In this document: positions 1-7,778 of the stretch, piece after piece | Numbering within the stretch: the first letter of the stretch is position 1 | Layout of the letters: the number at the start of each line of letters is the position of its first letter | From: Asanoa ferruginea | GTDB taxonomy: Bacteria; Actinomycetota; Actinomycetes; Mycobacteriales; Micromonosporaceae | Length of the DNA stretch: 64,000 bases | Assembly (NCBI RefSeq): GCF_003387075.1 | Contig: NZ_QUMQ01000001.1 | Location: 7,936,001 to 8,000,000 of the forward strand | Direction of reading: 5' to 3' | Position numbers and translations under genes: made by a program | Notes under the pieces: generated by a model | What the model was told of the DNA's origin: nothing | The model's database searches: none | The model's input: only the letters and a program-made list of their open reading frames with translations

Positions 1-1537
1 AGTTGGCGATCTTCCCGTCCCGGATCACCATGTGGTGCGAGAGCACGCCGCGCACCGCCTCGGTGAACCCGCAGCCGACACCGTCCTTGGGCACGTCGAA
101 CTTCTCCCAGGTCTTGGTGCGGCCGCCGCGGATCTCGACCAGCGCCTGCTCGGCGAAGTGCAGCGCGCACGCGGCCGCGTACGCCTGGAAATAGGTCCTT
201 GCCCTGTTGCGCTCCAGCGTGTTGCTCCACTGGGGAATGTGCCACTCCAGCTCGACCGGGCCCTTGAGGGCGGTCTTCGGGAGGTTGATCTTCACGCTGC
301 GCCCGGTCGACTGCACGTAGCCGATGTCGACGAGGCCGGCCAGCGCGGTCGACCAGAGCCGGGCCAGCGGGCCGCCGCCGGTGTCCAGCGCGAGATAGTC
401 CTTGCCGTCATACCACCGGGGCGACATCACCCAGCTGTAGTTGTTGTCCAGGTCGCGCTTCTGCGGCTGCGGGTTGGTGTGCTGGTTCCACGGGTGGCGC
501 CGGTCGACCGGGTTGCCGAGGGGGTCCTCGGTCACGAACATCTCCTGGCCTTCCCAGTCCTGGTAGTAGGACGAGCCGAGCAGGATGCGGATGCCCAGGT
601 TGATCCGGACGAGGTCGGTGGTGACCAGCTTGCCGTCGACGACGACGCCGGGGGTCACGTACATCTTGCGACCCCAGTCCGTCATGTCCTTGTATTCGAA
701 GTTGCAGTGCTCGGGGTCCTGGAAGGAGCCCCAGCAGCCGAGCAGGATCCGCCGGTTGCCGACCATCTCGTAGCCGGGCAGCGCCTCGTAGAAGAAGTTG
801 AAGAGGTCGTCGTGCATCGGCACGACCTTCTTCATGAACTCCACGTAGCGCATCAGCCGGCTCAGGTAGTCGGTCATGAGCTGGATGGTCGCGACCGTGC
901 CGACGCCGCCCGGGTAGAGCGTCGAGGGGTGCACGTGGCGCCCCTCCATCAGGCAGAACATCTCCCGGGTCATCCGGCTGACCTGCAACGCCTCGCGGTA
1001 GTGGTCACCCGTGAACGGGTTGAGGGCGCGCATGATGTCGCCGATGGTGCGGTAACCGTGGGCTCCGGCGTTGGGCGACTCCGTGCGGTTGGCCATCTCC
1101 AGCACGCCGGGGTTGGTCTCGGCGACCATCTTCTCGCAGTAGTCGACCCCGACCAGGTTCTCCTGGAAGATGTTGTGGTCGAACATGTATTCGGCGGCCT
1201 CGCCGAGGTTGACGATCCACTCGGCGATGGCCGGCGGCTTGACCCCGTAGGCCATGTTCTGCGCGTAACACGAACAGGTGGCGTGGTTGTCGCCGCAGAT
1301 CCCGCAGATGCGACTGGTGATGAAGTGCGCGTCGCGGGGATCCTTGCCCTTCATGAAGATGGAGTAACCGCGGAAGATCGAGCTGGTGCTGTGGCACTCG
1401 GCGACCACGCGCTGGTTGAAGTCAATCTTGGTGTAGATACCCAGGCTCCCGACGATGCGGGTGATCGGGTCCCACGCCATGTCCACCAGGGATTCGGTGC
1501 CCTGGCCCGCAGCGCGCTGCGGTTGCGTCACCGTCAT
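1..1537 (-). CDS. hhyL: [NiFe] hydrogenase large subunit, group 1h (3' end beyond window)
   Basis: Catalytic subunit of an uptake [NiFe] hydrogenase that splits H2 at the Ni-Fe site and passes electrons through the small subunit to the respiratory chain. About 512 codons are visible; the C-terminal Cys pair and stop lie left of the window. The N-terminal metal-binding motif RICGICGDNHATCS is at about residues 76-89 (first ligand pair C78 and C81). Overall sequence and the order small-then-large subunit fit the actinobacterial group 1h (former group 5) enzymes, known to oxidise H2 at atmospheric concentration. The ATG at 1537 lies 22 nt after the small-subunit stop, so the two are one operon. 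Assignment to group 1h is from recalled family sequence, not a search. Confidence 0.93.
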   Translation of the reverse strand, partial: MTVTQPQRAAGQGTESLVDMAWDPITRIVGSLGIYTKIDFNQRVVAECHSTSSIFRGYSIFMKGKDPRDAHFITSRICGICGDNHATCSCYAQNMAYGVKPPAIAEWIVNLGEAAEYMFDHNIFQENLVGVDYCEKMVAETNPGVLEMANRTESPNAGAHGYRTIGDIMRALNPFTGDHYREALQVSRMTREMFCLMEGRHVHPSTLYPGGVGTVATIQLMTDYLSRLMRYVEFMKKVVPMHDDLFNFFYEALPGYEMVGNRRILLGCWGSFQDPEHCNFEYKDMTDWGRKMYVTPGVVVDGKLVTTDLVRINLGIRILLGSSYYQDWEGQEMFVTEDPLGNPVDRRHPWNQHTNPQPQKRDLDNNYSWVMSPRWYDGKDYLALDTGGGPLARLWSTALAGLVDIGYVQSTGRSVKINLPKTALKGPVELEWHIPQWSNTLERNRARTYFQAYAAACALHFAEQALVEIRGGRTKTWEKFDVPKDGVGCGFTEAVRGVLSHHMVIRDGKIAN

Positions 1538-1559
1538 CGGTTCGGCCTCTCTCGTCGGA

Positions 1560-2615
1560 TCACCAGGTGCGCTGCGCGCCGGTGGTCAGTTCGCGGCCGC
1601 GCTTGCGCCACTTGGGCTCGCGGTCGAGCGTGTGAGTTGTGATCTTGCGGAGGCGGCGCATCGTGTTGCCGTAGGCCGCGACCGTGGTCGAGGAGAGCTT
1701 GCCGCCGGGCGGCTCGTCCATGAACGGCATGAACTTGTCGGGGAAGCCGGGCATCGTGCAGCCGATGCAGATGCCGCCGACGTTGGGGCAACCGCCGATG
1801 CCGTTCATCCAGCCGCGCTTGGGCACGTTGCACATGACCGCCGGGCCCCAGCAGCCGAGCTTGACGATGCACTTGGGCGACCCGTACTCGGTCGCGAAGT
1901 CGGCCTGCTCGTAGTAGCCGGCACGGTCACAGCCCTCGTGCACGGTGGCGCCGAACAGCCAGGTCGGCCGCAGCGCGTCGTCGAGCGGGATCATCGGCGC
2001 CTGGCCGGTCGCCATGTAGAGCAGGTAGACCAGCGTCTCGGACATGTTGTCGGGCTGGATCGGGCAGCCGGGCACGTTGACGATCGGGATGCCGGCCTTC
2101 GACTTCCAGTCCCAGCCGAGATAGTCGGCCACGCCCATGGCGCCGGTGGGGTTGCCGGCCATCGCGTGGATGCCGCCGTAGGTCGCGCAGGTGCCGGTCG
2201 CCACGATCGCGGTGGCCTTCGGCGCGAGCCGGTCGAGCCACGAGCTCATCGTGATGGGCTGATCGGTCGACGGGTTGTTGCCGAACCCGGTCCAGTAGCC
2301 CTCGCTGTGCAACTCCTCGTTGGCGATCGAGCCCTCGACCACGAGCACGAACGGGTCGAGTTCGCCGCGGTCGGCCTTGAAGAACCACTCCAGGAAGTCG
2401 TCGGCACCACCGTTGGGGCCGCACTCGAAGTCGATCAGTGGCCAGTGGACGGCGACCTTGGGCAGACCCGGCAGCGCCCCGAGCGCGATCTCCTCGATGC
2501 TCGGCTGGGTCGCGGCGGTCAGCGACACCGAGTCGCCGTCGCAGCTCAGGCCGGCGTTGATCCAGAGAACGTGGATGAGGGTGTCCTCGGCCTTGATCGC
2601 TTCCTCTGTCGGCAT
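1560..2615 (-). CDS. hhyS: [NiFe] hydrogenase small subunit, group 1h
   Basis: Electron-transfer subunit of the hydrogenase, 351 aa, carrying the iron-sulfur relay. Near the N-terminus LWINAGLSCDGDS supplies the first proximal-cluster Cys; family knowledge (Ralstonia eutropha actinobacterial-type enzyme) is that this cluster is held by 3 Cys and 1 Asp, and the nearby Asp residues fit. Cysteine-rich segments follow (FECGPNGG, TGTCATYGG, NVPGCP, LGCWGPAVMCNVPKRG, GGCPNVGGICIGCTMPGF). No twin-arginine signal peptide is visible, as usual for group 1h. Start ATG 2615 has a GGGAAGG ribosome site. First gene of the minus-strand hydrogenase operon, divergent from hypA. Confidence 0.94.
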   Translation of the reverse strand: MPTEEAIKAEDTLIHVLWINAGLSCDGDSVSLTAATQPSIEEIALGALPGLPKVAVHWPLIDFECGPNGGADDFLEWFFKADRGELDPFVLVVEGSIANEELHSEGYWTGFGNNPSTDQPITMSSWLDRLAPKATAIVATGTCATYGGIHAMAGNPTGAMGVADYLGWDWKSKAGIPIVNVPGCPIQPDNMSETLVYLLYMATGQAPMIPLDDALRPTWLFGATVHEGCDRAGYYEQADFATEYGSPKCIVKLGCWGPAVMCNVPKRGWMNGIGGCPNVGGICIGCTMPGFPDKFMPFMDEPPGGKLSSTTVAAYGNTMRRLRKITTHTLDREPKWRKRGRELTTGAQRTW

Positions 2616-2737
2616 GGTGTCCGCCTTCCCGAGCGCGTCCGGCGTCGCTGAACGTACTTAGCTCGGTGCTCAGAGTAATATCGGACCTAGGCCTCAAGAG
2701 GGCGCAACGCTGACAAATCTCGAATGGACGGAGCCGC
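2616..2737. promoter_or_regulatory. divergent control region, hydrogenase and hypAB
   Basis: These 122 nt separate the hydrogenase operon (leftward) from hypA-hypB (rightward) and must hold both promoters. Composition is more A/T-rich around 2655-2715 than in flanking genes. I could not pick a reliable -10/-35 or operator by eye, so this is a location, not a motif call. Confidence 0.45.
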
Positions 2738-3067
2738 GTGCACGAGCTGTCGATCACCCAGAGCGTGGTGGACGAGGTCCGCTCCCGCGCCGGGGAACGG
2801 CGGGTGCACCGGGTCCGGCTCGAGGTCGGCGCGCTGACGGCCGTCGTACCCTCGTCGATGCTCTTCTGCTTCGACCTGGTCACCGCGGGGACCGTCCTCG
2901 AAGGCGCGGCCCTCGACATCGACGTCACCCCCGGCCGCGCGGCGTGTCGTTCCTGCGGCGTGTCGTTCGACCTGCCCGATCCCGTGCTGCTGTGCGCGTG
3001 CGGAAGCGCCGACGTGTCGGTGCTCGCCGGCCGCGAGTTGAAGATCGTCTCGATGGAGGTGGGTTGA
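2738..3067 (+). CDS. hypA: hydrogenase nickel metallochaperone HypA
   Basis: Delivers nickel to the hydrogenase large subunit. 109 aa, usual length. It begins Met-His-Glu, the conserved nickel-binding N-terminus, which fixes the GTG at 2738 as start. The structural zinc site is C70-x2-C73 but the second pair is C86-A-C88, that is CxC in place of the usual CxxC, a one-residue shortening of the zinc knuckle. Ends 3 nt before hypB. No other hyp genes are in the window, so hypC-F presumably lie left of the edge or elsewhere. Confidence 0.95.
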   Translation: MHELSITQSVVDEVRSRAGERRVHRVRLEVGALTAVVPSSMLFCFDLVTAGTVLEGAALDIDVTPGRAACRSCGVSFDLPDPVLLCACGSADVSVLAGRELKIVSMEVG

Positions 3068-3070
3068 CCG

Positions 3071-3751
3071 GTGTGCGGAACCTGCGGTTGCGCTGATGAT
3101 TCGGGCTCTCATGAGCACGTGACCCTCGAACAGAACGTGCTGGCCAAGAACGACGCGATCGCCCGCGACAACCGGGCCTGGCTGCGCAAGCGCGACGCGG
3201 TGGCGCTCAACCTGATGAGCTCACCCGGCTCGGGCAAGACCACGCTGCTGGAGCGGACGCTGACCGCGCTGGCCCGCAGCCGCCCGGCCGCGGTCATCGA
3301 GGGCGACCAGGCCACCTCGCTCGACGCCGAACGCCTGCGCCGCACCGGCGCGCCGGTCGTGCAGGTCAACACCGGCGCCGGTTGCCACCTCGACGCGGCC
3401 CTGGTGCGCTCGGCCCTGACCCAACTCGACCCGAAGACCGGCTCGGTGGTCTTCGTGGAGAACGTCGGCAACCTGGTCTGTCCGGCCATGTTCGACCTGG
3501 GCGAGCAGCGCAAGGTCGTCGTCATCTCGGTGACCGAGGGCACCGACAAGCCGCTGAAGTATCCCTACATGTTCGCGGCCGCCGACCTGGTCGTGGTCAA
3601 CAAGCTCGACCTGCTCCCCTATGTCGACTTCGACCTCGAGTTGTGCGTGAAGCACGCGCGGTCGGTCAACCCTGACCTGACGCTGCTGACCCTCTCCGCG
3701 ACGACGGGCGAAGGCCTGGACACGTGGTTGAACTGGGTGGCTGCCCAGTAG
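3071..3751 (+). CDS. hypB: hydrogenase maturation GTPase HypB
   Basis: GTPase that works with HypA in nickel insertion. 226 aa. N-terminus MCGTCGC is the high-affinity metal-binding motif seen in many HypB; the short His stretch is only SHEH, so it lacks a long histidine-rich nickel store. P-loop SSPGSGKTT is near residues 50-58, followed by EGDQAT and the NKLD guanine-recognition motif. GTG start at 3071 is fixed by the metal motif. Translationally coupled to hypA (3-nt gap). Confidence 0.95.
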   Translation: MCGTCGCADDSGSHEHVTLEQNVLAKNDAIARDNRAWLRKRDAVALNLMSSPGSGKTTLLERTLTALARSRPAAVIEGDQATSLDAERLRRTGAPVVQVNTGAGCHLDAALVRSALTQLDPKTGSVVFVENVGNLVCPAMFDLGEQRKVVVISVTEGTDKPLKYPYMFAAADLVVVNKLDLLPYVDFDLELCVKHARSVNPDLTLLTLSATTGEGLDTWLNWVAAQ

Positions 3752-3757
3752 CTCCTT

Positions 3758-5026
3758 CTAGCGGAACAGTCGCAGCGGGATGGCGTCGGCCATGGCCTTC
3801 ATGCCGGCGTCGTTGGGGTGCAGGTGGTCGCCACTGTCGAATCCGGGCAGCATCCGGCCGGGCTGCGCCGGGTCGCGCACGGCCCGGTCGAAGTCGATCA
3901 CCGCGTCATACTCGCCGCTGGTGCGGATCCACGCGTTCAGCGCCTGCCGCTTGGTCTCGTTGGCCGGGGTGTAGTAGCCCGGGATCGTCGTGTCCTGGAA
4001 CGGCGTCAGCGTCGCGCCGTAGATCCTTAGGCCGCGCTCGTGGGCCCGGGCGATGAGCTCGCGGTGCCCGAAGATCAGGTCGTCGGTGCTGACCGCTTCG
4101 CTTTCGGGCGAGATCGACCCGGGTTGCCCGATGTCGTTGATGCCGAGCAGCACGATGACGTGGCGGGCGCCGGCCTGCGCGGCCACGTCGCGGTCGAAGC
4201 GGGACAGGGCGCTGTCGCCGAAGATCGGGCCGAGGCCACCGAAGGGTGGGTCCGGGAGCGTGTTGCCGTCGTAGAGCAGGCGGTTGCCGCCGATGCCCTT
4301 GTTGACCACGCCGACGTCGCGCAGCGCGCGGTCGGCGTGCAGCCGCCGGGCGAGGAAGTCGGGCCAGCGGTGGTTGGCGTCGACGGTGGTGACCGCGCCG
4401 TCGGTGATCGAGTCGCCGAAGGCGACGACGCTGCCGGCCCGGGCGTTGCCGGTGACGCTGACGCCGGACAGGAAATACCAGGAGGTGGTCTCCTGTGCGC
4501 CGGCAAGGTTGGCTTCCCGGGTGGCGTCGCCGGTCGCGATGAACGTGCGCTGGAAAGCCGAGCTGTGCTGGGTGGCGGCCGGCGTCGACCGGGGCAGGAA
4601 GATGCTGATCACGAGGTCGGTCTGTGCCGGCACGGCCAGCCGGACGGGGTCGCTGAGCGCCGGGGCGCCGCGCGGGATGGTGAACTCGGTCCGGCCGCCG
4701 AAGGTCAGTGGCCGGTCGGTGCCGGCTGCAATCGCCGAGCCACCCGCGCTCCTGGCGACCCGGGCCGCGCCGATCGTCAGCGGGCCCGCGCCGTACTCGT
4801 TGGACAGCCGCACCCGCAGCGCCGCTCCACCTGTGCTGACGTGGACGACCTGGCGCACCGTCTGGTTGTCGAAGGTCGTCGCGGGCTGCGGCGGCGTCGC
4901 CGCGCCGGTCACCGCCGTGCCCCAGGTGCCGACCCAGGCCGTGCCCGTGCCGGTCGCGTCCGCCGAACCGGCCAGGGTCAGCGTCGTCACGAGGGCCGCG
5001 GTGAGCAGTGTGAGGAACCGTCGCAT
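3758..5026 (-). CDS. secreted SGNH/GDSL-type esterase
   Basis: Predicted extracellular ester hydrolase, 422 aa. A Sec signal peptide (basic MRRF, hydrophobic stretch, SADA before the mature part) begins at ATG 5026. An N-terminal beta-sandwich-like region of about 190 residues precedes the SGNH hydrolase domain: FGDSITDG supplies the nucleophile Ser, NKGIGGNR the Gly block, LGINDIG the Asn block, and GDHLHPND near the C-terminus the Asp/His pair. This architecture is common in actinobacterial secreted lipases acting on plant or cell-wall esters; the substrate cannot be told. Divergent from the GH3 gene, suggesting shared control of polysaccharide use (inference). Confidence 0.9.
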   Translation of the reverse strand: MRRFLTLLTAALVTTLTLAGSADATGTGTAWVGTWGTAVTGAATPPQPATTFDNQTVRQVVHVSTGGAALRVRLSNEYGAGPLTIGAARVARSAGGSAIAAGTDRPLTFGGRTEFTIPRGAPALSDPVRLAVPAQTDLVISIFLPRSTPAATQHSSAFQRTFIATGDATREANLAGAQETTSWYFLSGVSVTGNARAGSVVAFGDSITDGAVTTVDANHRWPDFLARRLHADRALRDVGVVNKGIGGNRLLYDGNTLPDPPFGGLGPIFGDSALSRFDRDVAAQAGARHVIVLLGINDIGQPGSISPESEAVSTDDLIFGHRELIARAHERGLRIYGATLTPFQDTTIPGYYTPANETKRQALNAWIRTSGEYDAVIDFDRAVRDPAQPGRMLPGFDSGDHLHPNDAGMKAMADAIPLRLFR

Positions 5027-5089
5027 GTGTCCCACCCCACTCCAGACAGTGACGCTTGTCAACTTGTTGGGCTGGGGGATCATGGCCGG

Positions 5090-7336
5090 ATGACGACGTT
5101 CGACGAGGCCGTGCGGCTGGTCGGAGCTTCCGGCTCGTCCGCCGCCGCGGATTTTCTGATCGCCGAGCTGAGCTCCGCGGAGCAGCGGTGGCTGCTCGAC
5201 GGCGACCTGCCGGTGCGGGCCGCCATCCGGCTGCCGGCCCTGGTCAAGGCGGGCCCGGTGGTCGCGGGCGCGATCCCCCGGCTCGGCATCCCAGGCGTCC
5301 GTTTCTCTGACGGCCCGCGCGGCGTGGTCATCGGGCGTTCGACGGCGTTCCCGGTGACGATGGCCCGGGCGGCGACCTGGGACCCGGAGCTGGAGGAGCG
5401 GGTCGGGCTCGCGATGGGCCGCGAGGCCCGTGCGGCGGGCGCCAACTATTCGGCGGCCGTGTGCGTCAACCTGTTGCGCCACCCGGCCTGGGGCCGGGCC
5501 CAGGAGTGCTACGGCGAGGACCCGGTGCTGACCGGCCGGATGGGCGCGGCCCTGACCCGCGGCCTGCGCCGCAATGTGATGGCATGCGTAAAGCATTTCG
5601 CACTCAACTCAATGGAGAATGCACGATTCATCGTCGATGTTGTGGTCGACGACCACGCCCTCCACGAGGTCTACCTACCGCACTTCAAGACGGTGCTCGA
5701 CGCGGGCGCGGAGTCGGTGATGACCGCCTACAACTCGGTCAACGGCGCGTACGCCGACCAGAACCCGATCCTCCTGACCACCATCCTGCGCGACGAGTGG
5801 GAATTCACCGGCTTCGTCACCAGCGACTGGGTGTGGGGCACGCACGACCCGGTGGCCGGTCTGGCGGCCGGCCTCGACATCGAGATGCCGCTGCGGATGC
5901 ACCGGGCCCGCACACCGCACCTCCCGAGCGATCTCGTGCTCCGCTCCGCACGCCGGATCCTCGCGACCACCCTGCGCCATTACGCCTCCCGCGACCCCGA
6001 GGAGCCAACCCCGGACCCGGCCGCACAGCAGGCGCTGGCCTACGAGGTCGCGGTCCGCGGTGCCGTCCTGCTCCGCAACGAGCCGGTGGGTGGTCCGCCG
6101 CCGCCCGGCGGCAAGCCGGTGGGTGGTCCGCCGCCGTTCGGCGGCGAGCCGGTGGGTGGTCCGCCGCCGTTCGGCGGCGAGCCGAAGGCCGATGGTCCGC
6201 TGCTCAGCAGTGAGCCGGCGGCTGATGGCCCGCCGCTCCGCGACGGACCGCTGGCCGATCGCCCAATGGACCGCAACGAGCCCACGACCGGTCTGCCGCT
6301 GTTGCCGTTGCCGCCGTCGGTCCGGCGGGTTGCGGTCTTTGGCCGGCTCGCGACCGCCGCCAACCTTGGCGACCGCGGCTCGTCGCGGGTCGATCCGCCT
6401 TCGACGTCGTCGCCACTCGACGGCCTGCGCGCCGCGTTGCCCGATGCCTCGGTCGTGCATGCCACCGATCCGGCCTCGGCCGCCGACGCCGACGTGGCGG
6501 TCGTCGTGGTCGGGATGGGGCCGGCCGACGAGGGCGAGCGGATCACCAACGACAACCCCGACGCCTTCGCCTTCCTCGGCTTCCCGTTCACCCTCCGGCC
6601 GGTGCAGCGGCTGGCCGCCATGATCACCCGCTGGGGAGCGGCCCGGCTCAGCCCCGGCGGCGATCGCCGTTCGCTGACCCTGCACCGGCACGAAGAGGAG
6701 CTGATCACCGCCGTCGCGGCGGCCAATCCGCGCACCGTGGTGGTCGTCATCGGCGGCAGCGCGATCATCATGACCGCCTGGCAGGATCGCGTGCCGGCCA
6801 TCCTGCTGGCCTGGTATCCGGGCATGGCCGGCGGCCGGGCGATCGCCGACATCCTCACCGGCGCGGCCGAGCCGGGCGGTCGCCTGCCGGTGGCCATTCC
6901 CACGCGCGCCGACCACCTGCCGTTCTTCGACCCGGACGCGCGCCGCATCGAATACGACGCCTGGTGGGGCCAGCGGAAGCTGGACCGGGACGGCCGCCGG
7001 GCGGCGTACCCCTTCGGCTTCGGTCTGGGCTACACCACCTTCGCGCTGACGCTGGTGTCGCATGTGGATGATGTCGCGACGGTCCGGGTCAGGAACACCG
7101 GCGCGCGCGCCGGATCGACCGTCGTCCAGGTGTACGCCGTAGCGGACGCCATGCCCCAGCTCGTCGGGTTCCGCCGGGTCGCACTGGACACGGGCGCCGA
7201 GACCGAGGTGGACGTCGCCCTCGACCTCACGCCGACGCTCGAGCGCGACCCGGCCACCCGCACGTGGTCGCGGCGCCCCGGCAACTGGCGCATCGTCGCC
7301 GCCGAGCACAGTCCACATGCGTTCGACGAACTGTGA
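5090..7336 (+). CDS. glycoside hydrolase family 3 (beta-glucosidase-like)
   Basis: Predicted beta-glycosidase of 748 aa. The GH3 barrel domain contains PRLGIPGVRFSDGPRG, the KH/HFALNS substrate-loop motif (K168-H169) and the catalytic nucleophile Asp in TSDWVWG (about D246). The second alpha/beta domain resumes near residue 410 (RRVAVFGRLA) and contains MGPADEGERI; a C-terminal FnIII-like segment follows (YPFGFGLGYTTF). Between the two domains sits a Pro/Gly-rich stretch, residues 332-408, built from seven 11-residue units (listed separately) and not expected in this family. No signal peptide, so probably cytoplasmic. ATG 5090 chosen because conserved sequence starts soon after it. Confidence 0.92.
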   Translation: MTTFDEAVRLVGASGSSAAADFLIAELSSAEQRWLLDGDLPVRAAIRLPALVKAGPVVAGAIPRLGIPGVRFSDGPRGVVIGRSTAFPVTMARAATWDPELEERVGLAMGREARAAGANYSAAVCVNLLRHPAWGRAQECYGEDPVLTGRMGAALTRGLRRNVMACVKHFALNSMENARFIVDVVVDDHALHEVYLPHFKTVLDAGAESVMTAYNSVNGAYADQNPILLTTILRDEWEFTGFVTSDWVWGTHDPVAGLAAGLDIEMPLRMHRARTPHLPSDLVLRSARRILATTLRHYASRDPEEPTPDPAAQQALAYEVAVRGAVLLRNEPVGGPPPPGGKPVGGPPPFGGEPVGGPPPFGGEPKADGPLLSSEPAADGPPLRDGPLADRPMDRNEPTTGLPLLPLPPSVRRVAVFGRLATAANLGDRGSSRVDPPSTSSPLDGLRAALPDASVVHATDPASAADADVAVVVVGMGPADEGERITNDNPDAFAFLGFPFTLRPVQRLAAMITRWGAARLSPGGDRRSLTLHRHEEELITAVAAANPRTVVVVIGGSAIIMTAWQDRVPAILLAWYPGMAGGRAIADILTGAAEPGGRLPVAIPTRADHLPFFDPDARRIEYDAWWGQRKLDRDGRRAAYPFGFGLGYTTFALTLVSHVDDVATVRVRNTGARAGSTVVQVYAVADAMPQLVGFRRVALDTGAETEVDVALDLTPTLERDPATRTWSRRPGNWRIVAAEHSPHAFDEL
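6083..6313 (+). repeat. 33-bp (11-codon) tandem repeat inside the GH3 gene
   Basis: Seven consecutive 33-nt units starting at 6083, 6116, 6149, 6182, 6215, 6248 and 6281. Each encodes an 11-residue unit beginning with Pro. Units 1-3 are nearly identical (PVGGPPPPGGK, PVGGPPPFGGE, PVGGPPPFGGE); units 4-7 are progressively diverged but keep Pro at position 1 and, mostly, Glu at 11. The reading frame is kept throughout. It lies exactly at the linker between the two GH3 domains, consistent with slippage-driven growth of a tolerated linker. Confidence 0.9.
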
Positions 7337-7378
7337 CCGCGTATGTGCCTGCGACCGGGCCGCCGATAGCCTGAGCCG

Positions 7379-7774
7379 ATGCTGTACCTGTTCTGGGCTG
7401 GGTGGGGCCTGATCGGCGGGCTGATCGTCGAGGCGCTCGACCTGTCCGGCGCGATCCGGCGGGCCGGCACCTGGCCGTGGCGCCGCCGGGGCGAGCCGAA
7501 GCTCGGTCCCTACCTGGTCGCGGTCGTGCTGCGGGTCGGTGCGGGCGCCGGGCTGGCGGCCGGGCTGGGCGGCGAGGGGCAACTCGGCGGGCCGTTGAGC
7601 GCGCTGGTCGTCGGAGCGGGTGCGCCGCTCATCCTGGAACGGATCACCAAGCAGGCCCTCCTGACCGTGGCGCCGTCCAACGACGACGGACCGGCCGCGG
7701 CCGCCGCCCGGCCACCGGCCAGCCGCCGGGCACCGCGAACAAGACGGGTCGACGTCACCAGGTCGGAGGACTGA
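7379..7774 (+). CDS. small membrane protein of unknown function
   Basis: 131 aa, family not recognised. There are roughly three hydrophobic segments (residues 2-18, about 44-62, about 70-88), then a polar, Ala- and Arg-rich cytoplasmic-looking tail. ATG 7379 is 42 nt after the GH3 stop, and the next gene starts 4 nt after this one ends, so these two unknown proteins are almost certainly co-transcribed. GC and codon use match the neighbours. Confidence 0.7.
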   Translation: MLYLFWAGWGLIGGLIVEALDLSGAIRRAGTWPWRRRGEPKLGPYLVAVVLRVGAGAGLAAGLGGEGQLGGPLSALVVGAGAPLILERITKQALLTVAPSNDDGPAAAAARPPASRRAPRTRRVDVTRSED

Positions 7775-7778
7775 CGAG

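Noticed and set aside
32-1642. 536-codon open frame on the + strand over the hydrogenase large-subunit gene
   Set aside because: It is the antisense shadow of the minus-strand hydrogenase gene, which carries RICGICG and family sequence; the + frame is low-complexity His/Val/Asp/Arg/Gly-rich with no domain.
4040-5089. Long N-terminal extension of the GH3 frame
   Set aside because: Lies antisense to the SGNH esterase and lacks any recognisable sequence; GH3 homology begins just after ATG 5090.
6083-6313. CRISPR array or intergenic repeat
   Set aside because: The repeats are contiguous without spacers, keep a coding frame and lie inside GH3, so this is a coding minisatellite.
7510-7758. Small minus-strand ORF inside the 131-aa membrane-protein gene
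   Set aside because: Shadow frame without ribosome site or hydrophobic pattern; the + strand gene has membrane helices and is coupled to its neighbour.
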